Shown piece by piece: positions 9,043 to 16,869 of a DNA stretch of 64,000 nucleotides (positions within the stretch are counted from its first letter, which is position 1; the number at the start of each line of letters is the position of its first letter). The notes beneath the pieces were generated by a model, which had not been told where the DNA came from, searched no databases, and saw nothing but the letters and a program-made list of their open reading frames with translations. The stretch is taken from the NCBI GenBank assembly GCA_003132165.1, contig PKWW01000065.1, forward strand, positions 1-64,000. The letters are read 5' to 3'. Origin of the DNA: Acidimicrobiaceae bacterium (GTDB taxonomy: Bacteria; Actinomycetota; Acidimicrobiia; Acidimicrobiales; RAAP-2). The translations under genes were made by a program, and so were the position numbers.

Positions 9043-9986
9043 AGCCACCGCCACGCGGCGTGTTCGCGTACTTCGTTCGCCCAGGGGGGCTCGGCGCCGC
9101 GACGCGCGCAGGTACTTGACGCGATGACGACCGCCGCTTCGATCGCGGACCGCACGAGCTCCTCGTTGGCGAGCTCCGTCCGTCGTAGTCCATGGCCGAC
9201 CCACCAAGCGAGAAAACCGCCGACGAGGGCGTCGCCGGCGCCCACGGTGTCGATGACGTCAACTTCGGGCACGTCAACCGTCATCGAATCGCCTTGGGTG
9301 AAGACGCGTACATACCTTGGTCCGTCGGTGACGACCACGTACGTGGCGCCCTTGGCAAGAACCGATCGCGCCGCCTGGTCGATCGGGATCATGGGTGCCA
9401 GGTAGTCGAGATCCTCCGTACTAACTTTCACGACGTCGCTTCGCGAGAACAGTCGATCGAGGAGTGTCCTGTAGCGGATCTCATCACTGATTGCTGAGGG
9501 ACGACAGTTCGGATCGAGCACGACCAATGTCGTGGGTGGCGCCGACAGCACAACGTGTTCGCAGGTGGAAGCCATTGGTTCGACGAGCAACCCCAATGTG
9601 CCGACGTAAAGGGCTGCGACATCACCAACCGCCGCGAGCTGGGCATCGGCGACGTTGATGTCGACCTCGAACGCGGCGGTACCGTCCAGATGGAAGTTGT
9701 ACCTCGGGCCTTCGTCGGAGAGTTCGACATTGGCGAGCGACGTCGGCCGATCGACGGGGTCGCTCGGTAGGAGCACGACGCCGTCATCCTTCAGAGTCCT
9801 TCGCAGCATCTGGCCGTAGGCGTCATTGGAGGTACCGCTCAGGAATATCGACGTCTGGCCCAACCGGGCAATCGTGCGAGCTACGTTGAAGGGGCCGCCG
9901 CCCGGCACCGCGAGGGGTGAACCCGCACCAGCATTGAACACGTCGACCAGGTTTTCGCCTACGGTCACGATTGCGTTGGAGCTCAC
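9039..9986 (-). CDS. PfkB-family carbohydrate kinase (fructokinase-like)
   Basis: 315 aa. Ribokinase fold: the N-terminal substrate region has GENLVDVF and the glycine pair PGGGPFNVA; the C-terminal signature DTVGAGDALVGG places the catalytic Asp at residue 252 with the anion hole before it. The sequence is closest in style to fructokinases, but PfkB substrates cannot be set from sequence. GTG start at 9986 with AGAGGGG upstream. It is divergent from the LacI gene; a LacI-type operator lies about 80 bases upstream, so it is probably in the same regulon. Confidence 0.88.
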   Translation of the reverse strand: MSSNAIVTVGENLVDVFNAGAGSPLAVPGGGPFNVARTIARLGQTSIFLSGTSNDAYGQMLRRTLKDDGVVLLPSDPVDRPTSLANVELSDEGPRYNFHLDGTAAFEVDINVADAQLAAVGDVAALYVGTLGLLVEPMASTCEHVVLSAPPTTLVVLDPNCRPSAISDEIRYRTLLDRLFSRSDVVKVSTEDLDYLAPMIPIDQAARSVLAKGATYVVVTDGPRYVRVFTQGDSMTVDVPEVDVIDTVGAGDALVGGFLAWWVGHGLRRTELANEELVRSAIEAAVVIASSTCARRGAEPPWANEVREHAAWRWL

Positions 9987-10068
9987 ACTGACCCCTCTGG
10001 CGGTCTTTTCATCAGTCGATTCCTCAGAAATTTGAATATTTAATCAGACGAACAAGAAAGTGCTTGTG

Positions 10069-10084
10069 GAGACAACGTTATCTC
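10069..10084. promoter_or_regulatory. Candidate LacI-family operator (kinase/lacI intergenic)
   Basis: GAGACAACGTTATCTC is a 16-bp near-palindrome (14 of 16 positions) with the central CG typical of LacI-family sites. Its core GACAACGTT recurs at 11337 in front of the first transporter operon. Confidence 0.6.
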
Positions 10085-10114
10085 ACATACCATCGTTGCG
10101 AGTCACTCGCCGAT

Positions 10115-10120
10115 TATCTT
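10115..10120 (+). promoter_or_regulatory. Candidate leaderless -10 box of the LacI-family gene
   Basis: TATCTT is followed by seven bases and then ATG 10128. This supports the longest start of the regulator. Confidence 0.4.
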
Positions 10121-10127
10121 CGGCCTG

Positions 10128-11195
10128 ATGAACTCAAGTTGGGATGAACTCGTGATTGATAGGACTACTGCCCGACCAAGTGCGATGCGAGCAACGATGA
10201 AGGATGTCGCCGCACTGGCGAAGGTGAGTTTGAAGACGGTATCGAGGGTCATCAACAATGAGCCAACGGTGAATCCCGAACTCACTGCCCGCGTACGCCT
10301 CGCCGCAGAGCAGCTTCGCTATCAGCCCAATTTTGGAGCGAGTGCGTTGCGGCGAAGTGACGGCCGCTCTTCGACCATCGGGGTGCTGCTCGAGGATCTC
10401 TCGAACCCCTTTTCGGCGACCATCTATCGAGCGGTTGAAGAGGTCGCAACCTTGCGTTCGGTGTCGGTACTCGGGGGGAGTCTGGACGAGAGTTCCCAGC
10501 GTGAACATGACTTGACGACCTCGATGTCACGACACCGGGTCGACGGCGTGATCATCGCCCCGGCGAGCCACGATCATCACTATCTTCGCCAGGAGCAGGA
10601 GGCCGGGGTCGCTTTCGTGTTCGTTGACCGCCCCCCGAGTCTGCTGGCCGCCGATCAGGTGCTGAGCGATTGTCGTGGAGCGTCCCAAAGAGCGGTTGAA
10701 CACTTGATTTCCTTTGGGCATAAGCGAATCGGCTACTTGGGTGACGCGACGACGATCTCCACCGCGGTGGAGCGCAACCTCGGTTACGCCGACGCGCTGA
10801 AGGCTGCGGGTATACCTCTCGATCCATCGATCGTGTTCCAGGGACTCCGTACGATCGATTCGGTGCACGAGGTCGTGGCAACGATGATCCAATCCGACAA
10901 TCCTCCGACGGCCCTCTTCACAGGTCAGAACTTGCTGACGATGGGTGCTGTCCGTGAGCTTCGCGAACTAGGGCTGCAACATGAGATTGCGCTGGTGGGT
11001 TTCGACGACTTCTTGATGGCGGACCTGCTTGATCCGCCTGTCACCGTGGTCGCCCAGGACGTGGTGTCTATGGGGCGAGAGGCCGCGCATCTCCTGTTTG
11101 ATCGAATCGATGGCGATAGGTCTGAGGTGCGTTGCGTCATTGTGCCAAGCCGGCTCGTCGTGCGCGGGTCGGGCGAGATTCCGCCGCGATACTGA
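10128..11195 (+). CDS. LacI-family transcriptional regulator
   Basis: 355 aa. The DNA-binding helix-turn-helix and hinge are at residues 24-75 (MKDVAALAKVSLKTVSRVIN), followed by a periplasmic-binding-protein-like sensor domain (IGVLLEDLSNPF, VDGVIIAP, GHKRIGYLG, ALFTGQN, IALVGFDDF). The ATG at 10128 is placed by the TATCTT box seven bases upstream; later ATGs at 10185 and 10197 remain possible. It probably represses the sugar genes around it: the same palindromic core occurs upstream of the divergent kinase and on the promoter of the binding-protein gene at 11397. The inducer is unknown but is likely the transported sugar or its phosphate. Confidence 0.93.
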   Translation: MNSSWDELVIDRTTARPSAMRATMKDVAALAKVSLKTVSRVINNEPTVNPELTARVRLAAEQLRYQPNFGASALRRSDGRSSTIGVLLEDLSNPFSATIYRAVEEVATLRSVSVLGGSLDESSQREHDLTTSMSRHRVDGVIIAPASHDHHYLRQEQEAGVAFVFVDRPPSLLAADQVLSDCRGASQRAVEHLISFGHKRIGYLGDATTISTAVERNLGYADALKAAGIPLDPSIVFQGLRTIDSVHEVVATMIQSDNPPTALFTGQNLLTMGAVRELRELGLQHEIALVGFDDFLMADLLDPPVTVVAQDVVSMGREAAHLLFDRIDGDRSEVRCVIVPSRLVVRGSGEIPPRY

Positions 11196-11305
11196 GCCCC
11201 AGTCGCGCAGTCCTTCGCCCGCTCGAAAGCGGATGGAGGCGTTCCATCGAAAGGGCTGGTCACGGCGTTGGTTCTCGCGACCGACGGAGATTCTGAGGAA
11301 GATGT

Positions 11306-11334
11306 TTGACAATATCCTCAGTCGTCGCTAACCT
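11306..11334 (+). promoter_or_regulatory. Sigma-70-type promoter of the first sugar transporter
   Basis: TTGACA at 11306-11311, a 17-base spacer, then TAACCT at 11329-11334. The predicted transcription start near 11341 falls inside the operator at 11337-11348. Confidence 0.7.
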
Positions 11335-11336
11335 GC

Positions 11337-11348
11337 GACAACGTTGTC
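11337..11348. promoter_or_regulatory. Candidate LacI-family operator over the transcription start
   Basis: GACAACGTTGTC is a perfect 12-bp palindrome centred on CG directly downstream of the -10 box, where a bound repressor would block initiation. It matches the core of the site at 10069-10084. Confidence 0.68.
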
Positions 11349-11357
11349 TTGATACTC

Positions 11358-11370
11358 TGAGACGGTCTCA
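11358..11370. repeat. Second inverted repeat in the leader
   Basis: TGAGAC-G-GTCTCA is a perfect inverted repeat with a one-base centre, ten bases after the first operator. Flanking ACTCT and AGAGT extend it imperfectly. It could be a second regulator site or an RNA hairpin. Confidence 0.4.
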
Positions 11371-11396
11371 AGAGTCAGGCAAAAGGGGGAAGTTCA

Positions 11397-12449
11397 ATGA
11401 AGAGAGAATCACTCACCTCGGGCGCGCTTAAGCGGTCCCGTTGGATAGGTGCCAAGGCGGTCATCGCGGCGTCGTTGGCGGTCAGTTCCATCGCAATCGT
11501 AGGGCTGGGATCGGCGAGCCAGGCGGGGGCCTCGTCAAAGAAGTTTTCAATCGCCTTCGTCGTAGGTGCCGAGGCCGACCCCTTTTTCCAGTCCATGTAC
11601 GTCGGTGCGCACGCCGAAGCGAAGAAGTTGGGCGTGACCCTCATCTGGCAGGGTGACCCCGTCGACTACTCGCCTTCGACACAGATTCCCGTCGTCCAGC
11701 AGGTCCTCGCTGAGAAGCCGAGCGCACTCGTGATCGCTCCCACCGACACCAAGGCTCTCGAGCCCTACGTTGCGCAGGCGATCAAGAAGGGCATTCCGGT
11801 ATTCAACGTTGACTCCGGCGACGCCAATCAGAAGAACATCACGTCGTGGGTGACTGGCAACAACGTCCAGGGTGGTACCGCCGCCGCTGACGCGCTGGCA
11901 TCGGCCCTCAACTACTCGACGACCTGCACGTCAGCATCACCTTGCACCGTGGCAGTGGGCGTAAGTTCGATCACGACCTCGACCGACGCTGCGCGACTCA
12001 AGGGCTTCGATGCGCAGTTGAAGGCCAAGTATCCGAACATCACGGCGTTGAATCCGATTGTCTCGCAATCGCAGTCGTCGGTTGCTCAGCAGGGCTTCGC
12101 GCAAGACATCTCGGCACACCACCTTCAGGGCATCTTCGCCATTGACGGTACGGACGCTGAGGGCGCCGCTGCGGCGATCACCGCGGCTGGCTCGGCTGGC
12201 GCGAACATCAAGGTTGTTGGTTACGACGCCTACGCCTCGAACATCGCGAGCATGCAGGGGGGCAAGATTGCCGCCATCATCTCCCAGCAGCCGACCCTCG
12301 AGGGCAAGGACATCATCAAGTACGCGGTGCAGCGTCTGAAGCAGGGCAATGCCAAGGGCATTCCGCACCTGTTGACGTTGGCGAACATCGTCTTGACGCC
12401 TACGACGTCCCAGGCCACGTTGAACAAGTACGTCTACACGGCTTCCTAA
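11397..12449 (+). CDS. Sugar ABC transporter substrate-binding protein, RbsB-like (CUT2)
   Basis: 350 aa. It captures a sugar outside the membrane and delivers it to the permease at 12571. A basic N-terminus and hydrophobic stretch form a signal peptide ending near residue 43 (SASQAGA). There is no lipobox Cys, which is unusual for a Gram-positive binding protein. The mature part is a type I periplasmic binding fold (FSIAFVVGAEADPFF, ALVIAPTDTKAL, GIPVFNVDSG, GIFAIDGTDAEGA, IKVVGYDA). The Cys pair CTSASPC near residue 180 may form a disulphide. ATG 11397 follows AGGGGGAAG. It is the first gene of the operon and lies behind a LacI-type operator. Confidence 0.92.
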   Translation: MKRESLTSGALKRSRWIGAKAVIAASLAVSSIAIVGLGSASQAGASSKKFSIAFVVGAEADPFFQSMYVGAHAEAKKLGVTLIWQGDPVDYSPSTQIPVVQQVLAEKPSALVIAPTDTKALEPYVAQAIKKGIPVFNVDSGDANQKNITSWVTGNNVQGGTAAADALASALNYSTTCTSASPCTVAVGVSSITTSTDAARLKGFDAQLKAKYPNITALNPIVSQSQSSVAQQGFAQDISAHHLQGIFAIDGTDAEGAAAAITAAGSAGANIKVVGYDAYASNIASMQGGKIAAIISQQPTLEGKDIIKYAVQRLKQGNAKGIPHLLTLANIVLTPTTSQATLNKYVYTAS

Positions 12450-12459
12450 GCCGAGTACT

Positions 12460-12506
12460 GGTGTTCCTGGGCCCCAGATGCCTCGCATCTGGGGCCCAGG
12501 AACACC
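12460..12506 (+). terminator. Perfect 22-bp stem-loop between binding protein and permease
   Basis: Arms 12460-12481 and 12485-12506 are exact reverse complements, with loop CTC. No T-run follows, so a classical intrinsic terminator is unlikely. In binding-protein-first operons such hairpins protect the upstream mRNA or partly terminate, giving more binding protein than membrane subunits. Confidence 0.75.
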
Positions 12507-12570
12507 GCCCCAATCGCTACCCGGCATGGTGTTGACTTGCACTGTCGTGACGCGTTAGTAAGGAACTCTC

Positions 12571-13581
12571 TTGTCCACATCAATCGACACTCTCGAATCC
12601 GTTGGCCCGTCGGCACTCAAGCGACTGCAATCGATCGTTGGCAACCAACAGTTCATACTGCTGCTTGTGCTCGTCGCACTCGTCATCTTCTTTGGCGAAC
12701 GTAATTCGCTCTTCTTCACCTCGTCGGAGTTCTCCAATCTCCTGATCGACTTCAGCGGCCTCGCGCTCATCGCCGTCGCGGAGACGTACGTCATCATCTC
12801 GGGTGGTATTGATCTCTCGGTCGGGTCCACGCAGGCTATCTCGGGCGTGGGCGGTGGGTTCGCCATGCAGAGTCTTATGAATCACCACATGTCAGAGACG
12901 GGGGTGCTGTTAATCGGTGCCGTCATCTGCGCCGGCATTGGTCTAGTGGTGGGTGCCGTCAATGCCGTGCTCATCACCAAGGCCAATCTGGTTCCCTTCG
13001 TCGCGACGTTGGTGACATTGAGCGCCGGCGCCGGAATGGCCCTCGTCTTCTCACGGGGGGCACCCATTGGTCAGAACCCCGAAGCTGTCGCGTGGAGCGC
13101 CACCGGCATCGGTCCCTTCACGTGGCTCGTGATCATCGTCATCTCCATCACGACCATTTTGGGCATCACTCTGCACGTCTCCAAATACGGCCGTAACAAC
13201 TTCGCCATTGGTTCCAACTCGTTCGCCGCCCGCGCTGCGGGCATCAACGTGAAGCGCCATATCGCGTCGGTGTACATGCTCTCGGGAATTCTGGCCGGTC
13301 TCACGGGCATGTTTTTCTACATACGATCGGGCGCGGGCTCGCCCCAAGTCGGCGCTAGTTCCAACCTGGTCGCCATCGCCGCGGTGGTGATCGGCGGCGC
13401 CAGTCTGACTGGCGGCGTGGGTCGCATCACCGGCACACTGCTCGGCGCGGGGATCCTGACGATCGTTACTGATGGTCTCATCTTCATCAACGTCCAGCCG
13501 ACCTGGAACCAGGTCGTCGTCGCGGCGTTTATCGCACTGGCCGCGGTACTTCAATCGATCCGTCCGGGACTCAGGAGTTAG
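12571..13581 (+). CDS. Sugar ABC transporter permease, RbsC-like (CUT2)
   Basis: 336 aa integral membrane protein with about nine or ten hydrophobic segments, BPD_transp_2 family. Family motifs include the GGIDLSVGS stretch near residue 72 and GGASLTGGVGRI near the C-terminus. The start is TTG 12571 with AAGGA seven bases upstream. It lies 121 bases after the binding-protein gene, across the large stem-loop, and its stop is two bases before the ATPase start. It forms the membrane channel with the single-domain ATPase that follows; the sugar is not identifiable. Confidence 0.9.
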   Translation: MSTSIDTLESVGPSALKRLQSIVGNQQFILLLVLVALVIFFGERNSLFFTSSEFSNLLIDFSGLALIAVAETYVIISGGIDLSVGSTQAISGVGGGFAMQSLMNHHMSETGVLLIGAVICAGIGLVVGAVNAVLITKANLVPFVATLVTLSAGAGMALVFSRGAPIGQNPEAVAWSATGIGPFTWLVIIVISITTILGITLHVSKYGRNNFAIGSNSFAARAAGINVKRHIASVYMLSGILAGLTGMFFYIRSGAGSPQVGASSNLVAIAAVVIGGASLTGGVGRITGTLLGAGILTIVTDGLIFINVQPTWNQVVVAAFIALAAVLQSIRPGLRS

Positions 13582-13583
13582 CC

Positions 13584-14354
13584 ATGTCGAACGAACTCCA
13601 GCCAATCATCGAGCTTCGGGACATCTCCAAGTCCTATGGTTCGGTAAAAGCACTGATTGACGTCAGTTTCAAGGCGTACGCGGGCGAGGTGATCGGACTC
13701 GTCGGCGACAATGGGGCCGGCAAGTCCTCGCTGATCAAGGTCATCTCGGGCGTCCACGCCCAGGACTCCGGTCACCTCTTCGTCGACGGCATCGAGCGCC
13801 ATTGGAAGTCGCCGCACGATTCCATGGAGGCGGGGATCGAGACCCTGTATCAGGACTCGGGGCTTGCGCCGGATCTGACCATCGGTGCCAACATCTTTCT
13901 CGGTCGTGAGCGCAGGCGAAGGGGATTGCTGGGTCGACTCGGCTTCCTCGATCAGCGGGGCATGGAGCGCGAAGCGCTGACCGAACTCGAAAAGGTTGGC
14001 ATCAGCGTACCGGCGTCAAAGCGAACGGTTTCACAGTTGTCTGGCGGGCAGCGTCAAGCGGTGGCCATCGGCCGCGCCGTCATGTGGGCGAAGCACGTCA
14101 TCATCCTGGACGAGCCGACCAATCACCTCGGCGCGCGCCAGTCCCAGGAGGTGCTGAAGGTGATTGCGGCAGCTCGTGAACAAGGACTCTGTGTGTTATT
14201 CATCTCGCACACGCTGCCTCACGTGCTCGAGGTATCGGACCGCATCATCGTGCTGCGCCTCGGCCGAGTCGTGCGTGACTCGCCGACCGCGGAGTACACC
14301 GTCGAAAGCTTGCTCGGCACGATCACTGGCTTGAGCGAGGTCACCAACAACTAG
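13584..14354 (+). CDS. Sugar ABC transporter ATPase, single-domain CUT2 type
   Basis: 256 aa. One complete nucleotide-binding domain: Walker A GDNGAGKSS (~43-51), Q-loop TLYQDSG, signature LSGGQ, Walker B VIILDEPT and switch His in SHTLPH. Classical RbsA-type ATPases of CUT2 systems are about 500 aa with two such domains; this is half that, so it presumably works as a homodimer or with another half ATPase. It starts two bases after the permease stop, so it is in the same operon. It is the last gene before a 417-base gap. Confidence 0.92.
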   Translation: MSNELQPIIELRDISKSYGSVKALIDVSFKAYAGEVIGLVGDNGAGKSSLIKVISGVHAQDSGHLFVDGIERHWKSPHDSMEAGIETLYQDSGLAPDLTIGANIFLGRERRRRGLLGRLGFLDQRGMEREALTELEKVGISVPASKRTVSQLSGGQRQAVAIGRAVMWAKHVIILDEPTNHLGARQSQEVLKVIAAAREQGLCVLFISHTLPHVLEVSDRIIVLRLGRVVRDSPTAEYTVESLLGTITGLSEVTNN

Positions 14355-14539
14355 CACGACCCGAGCGATGGTCGATGAGGTCATAGCAGTCGGATCAAGT
14401 TCCGGTGGCGTTCCCGGGACTGCCATTACTTGGAAGCCGGGCCGCGGAACCCGTTCGCGGGACGTGCGAATTGACTTGCGATGGACCTCCGATGGGGCAA
14501 TCTTCGGGTACTTAAAAGGAGAACCAGGAGGTAAGCGAA

Positions 14540-14611
14540 GTGATCAACAACTCCGTCGCGGTCATTGTCCGTCGTTACCTCGTTCGCGGGCTCGCTGACG
14601 GGTCAGCGTGA
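14540..14611 (+). CDS. Possible 23-aa small ORF with a consensus Shine-Dalgarno
   Basis: GTG start at 14540, eight bases after a perfect AGGAGG (14526-14531), and TGA at 14609-14611. The peptide reads VINNSVAVIVRRYLVRGLAD then GSA. It is hydrophobic then basic, and not a recognised leader. The strong ribosome site is the main support. It could instead be the surviving start of a deleted gene. Confidence 0.25.
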   Translation: MINNSVAVIVRRYLVRGLADGSA

Positions 14612-14738
14612 GCATCGGAATTCGACAATTATGTGGCCCCCGGATGAACATGAGGTGAACTTTTGCGCAGCCATGAAGTGCTAGTTTCAGCAATTGAGCA
14701 CCGACTTTATGTATTGCTCAGCAAGCAGCAAAACTATC

Positions 14739-14754
14739 GGGGCCGAAAGGCCCC
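14739..14754 (+). promoter_or_regulatory. GNRA-loop hairpin in the leader of the second binding protein
   Basis: GGGGCC-GAAA-GGCCCC is a perfect 6-bp GC stem with a GAAA tetraloop, ending 17 bases before ATG 14772. A short hairpin this close to the ribosome site may stabilise the mRNA or modulate translation. Confidence 0.5.
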
Positions 14755-14771
14755 AAAGAAGGGTTGGGGAT

Positions 14772-15995
14772 ATGAATTTCAAGACAGCACGAGCTCTTGC
14801 CTCGGTGGCGTTGGTCGGCAGTTTTGTCGTCGCAGCGTTGCCAGTAGTGAGCTCCGCAAGTACACCTACGGTTTCGGATAGTACCTTTAATACGAAGTAT
14901 TCGACTATGAAGTACCTGAAGAGCGTCGTCGCCAAAGGTAAGGGCAGCATTGCCGTTATCCTGCCCGACACCGTCTCTTCAGCCCGCTACACGGAGTTTG
15001 ACGCTCCAAACCTGAAGAGTGCGTTCCTGGCCGCTGGTCTTAAGACCAGCCAGTTCACGATTCAGAACGCTCAGGGCAGTGACACCACGCAGTACACCGA
15101 CGCCCAGGCAGCCATTGCCAAGGGTGCCAAGGTGCTGCTGCTGGACCCGCTCGACTCGACAACTGGTGCGATCATTGAGCAGTACGCGAAGGACCACGGC
15201 GTTAAGGTCATCGACTACGACCGCCTCACCCTTGGTGGCGCGCGCACGTACTACGTGAGCTTCAACAATGTGGCTGTCGGTACCTTGATTGGTACGGGCG
15301 AGACTGCCTGCATCACGGCATGGAACGTCAAGAGCCCGCTCATCTACGTGATGAAGGGTGCACCCACCGACAACAACGCGACGCTGTTCGCCCAGGGCTA
15401 CAACGCTGTGTTGAGCGCTGCTGGTTACACCACAGCGAAGGGCAACGTGGTCGATGAGAGCACTGGTACGTGGACTCCCACGGTTGCATTGACCGACTTT
15501 CAGGGCGCCTACGCGGCCCACCCGAAGATCAACGCAGTCGTGACGCCGAACGACGAGAACGCCGCTCCGATCATTGGCTACCTGCAGGGTCAGGGCTTGG
15601 CACCGAAGACGATTCCGTTCACGGGTCAGGACGCGACGCTCACCGGTTTCCAGAACATCATTGCTGGTTACCAGTGCGGTACCGTCTACAAGCCGATCTG
15701 GCTTGAGGCGCAGGCCGCTGCTGCCTTGGCGATTTACCTGCGCGCCGGCGTGAAGCCTCCCAAGGGCCTCGTCAACGGTACGTCGACTGACTCGGTTGCT
15801 TTGATCAAGAGCCTCAAGAAGGTTCCATCGGTCCTCTTGACCGCGACCTGGGTAACTGCCTCGAAGGTCGAGAGCACCGTTATCCACGACAAGGTCATCA
15901 AGGCGTCGGCTCTTTGCACCTCGTCAGCACCTACGGTGAAGGGCGCTACGCCCTCCACTTACGCTGCGGACTGCAAGACCTACGGCATCAAGTAG
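14772..15995 (+). CDS. Sugar ABC transporter substrate-binding protein, xylose (XylF)-like
   Basis: 407 aa from ATG 14772. A signal peptide (MNFKTARALASVALVGSF, cleavage near residue 30 after VSSAS) has no lipobox Cys. The type I binding fold resembles XylF/ChvE proteins: LLLDPLDSTTGAI, VKVIDYDRLTLGGA, YYVSFNNVAVG, VVTPNDENAAPI, FTGQDAT. YDRL and the later NDE stretch are typical of the xylose group. C-terminal additions with Cys (ALCTS, AADCKTYGIK) are unusual. It is followed within ten bases by the ATPase gene. Xylose specificity is inferred from similarity only. Confidence 0.9.
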   Translation: MNFKTARALASVALVGSFVVAALPVVSSASTPTVSDSTFNTKYSTMKYLKSVVAKGKGSIAVILPDTVSSARYTEFDAPNLKSAFLAAGLKTSQFTIQNAQGSDTTQYTDAQAAIAKGAKVLLLDPLDSTTGAIIEQYAKDHGVKVIDYDRLTLGGARTYYVSFNNVAVGTLIGTGETACITAWNVKSPLIYVMKGAPTDNNATLFAQGYNAVLSAAGYTTAKGNVVDESTGTWTPTVALTDFQGAYAAHPKINAVVTPNDENAAPIIGYLQGQGLAPKTIPFTGQDATLTGFQNIIAGYQCGTVYKPIWLEAQAAAALAIYLRAGVKPPKGLVNGTSTDSVALIKSLKKVPSVLLTATWVTASKVESTVIHDKVIKASALCTSSAPTVKGATPSTYAADCKTYGIK

Positions 15996-16005
15996 TCGAT
16001 AGAAC

Positions 16006-16851
16006 GTGAGCACCACCCCCGAGTCGTCAGAACTCTTATCGTCCACAAGTGGACCATCCGAGCATGGCGGCTCGGGGGCAGGCTCAGCAACTCCGTTGCT
16101 GAGCCTGCGCGGCATCTCGAAGAATTTCGGTGCCGTGCAGGCGATTCAAGGTGTCAACCTTGATATTGCACCGGGCAAGGTGACGGCGCTGATTGGTGAC
16201 AATGGCGCCGGTAAGTCAGTTCTCATCAAAACCATCTCGGGCATCTGGGAGCCCTCGGGCGGCCACATGTACTGGAAGGGTGAGGAGATCCACGTGCACA
16301 CGCCGCGCAACGCGGCGGCGCTTGGAATCGCCACTGTGTACCAAGATTTGGCATTGTGCGACAACCTCGACATCGTCCAAAACATGTACTTGGGGCGCGA
16401 AGAGACGAAGTTTTCGATGCTCGACGAGATCAAGATGGAGCTCGCCACGAATCAGCTCTTGAGGGATCTCTCGGTGTCCACGGTGAAGTCCGTGCGCCAA
16501 ATCGTCGCATCGCTCTCGGGTGGTCAGCGACAGGCGATCGCCGTGGCTCGTGCGGTCATGCACGACTCCCAGTTGGTGATCATGGACGAACCCACCGCCG
16601 CGCTCGGTGTAACCCAGACCGCCCAGGTGCTCCAACTCATTCGGACTCTCGCGGCGCGCGGTATAACAGTCCTCGTCATCTCGCACAACCTCAACGACGT
16701 ATTCAGTGTCGCAGACAATATTGCGGTCATGCACCTCGGTACGCTTTGCAGCAGCGGACCGGCCTCCAATTACGACACCGCGAGCGCAGTAGAACTCATC
16801 ACGACCGGCCATTCAAGCCGCGTGGCTTCCACGCTTCTTCCAAGCTCCTAA
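16006..16851 (+). CDS. Sugar ABC transporter ATPase, single-domain (XylG half-type)
   Basis: 281 aa. A Ser/Gly-rich N-terminal tail of ~30 residues precedes one nucleotide-binding domain: Walker A GDNGAGKSV, Q-loop TVYQDLAL, signature LSGGQ, Walker B LVIMDEPT and switch His in SHNLND. Like its counterpart at 13584 it carries only one of the two domains usual in CUT2 ATPases. GTG start at 16006, ten bases after the binding-protein stop; the permease follows after 18 bases. Confidence 0.92.
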   Translation: MSTTPESSELLSSTSGPSEHGGSGAGSATPLLSLRGISKNFGAVQAIQGVNLDIAPGKVTALIGDNGAGKSVLIKTISGIWEPSGGHMYWKGEEIHVHTPRNAAALGIATVYQDLALCDNLDIVQNMYLGREETKFSMLDEIKMELATNQLLRDLSVSTVKSVRQIVASLSGGQRQAIAVARAVMHDSQLVIMDEPTAALGVTQTAQVLQLIRTLAARGITVLVISHNLNDVFSVADNIAVMHLGTLCSSGPASNYDTASAVELITTGHSSRVASTLLPSS

Positions 16852-16869
16852 CCGAAAGGTAACCGCGTC

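Larger units (their letters stand above)
14355..14771. other. 417-base gap between the two sugar transporter operons
   Basis: No long gene. It holds GC-rich inverted sequence near 14445-14465, a possible 23-codon ORF (14540-14611), a TGAGCA/TGCTCA inverted pair (about 14696-14720) and a GAAA-loop hairpin just before the next gene. No LacI-type GACAACGTT core occurs here, so the second transporter may be controlled differently. Confidence 0.6.

Noticed and set aside
12460..12506. Terminal inverted repeat of an insertion element
   Set aside because: The arms are three bases apart with no transposase or target duplication; an RNA hairpin explains them better.
14369..14425. tRNA-like look of sequence after the first ATPase gene
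   Set aside because: No cloverleaf, anticodon arm or T-loop could be built.
14368..14598. 76-codon frame in the gap between the transporters
   Set aside because: No ribosome site or domain, Arg/Gly-rich composition, and it conflicts with the better supported small ORF.
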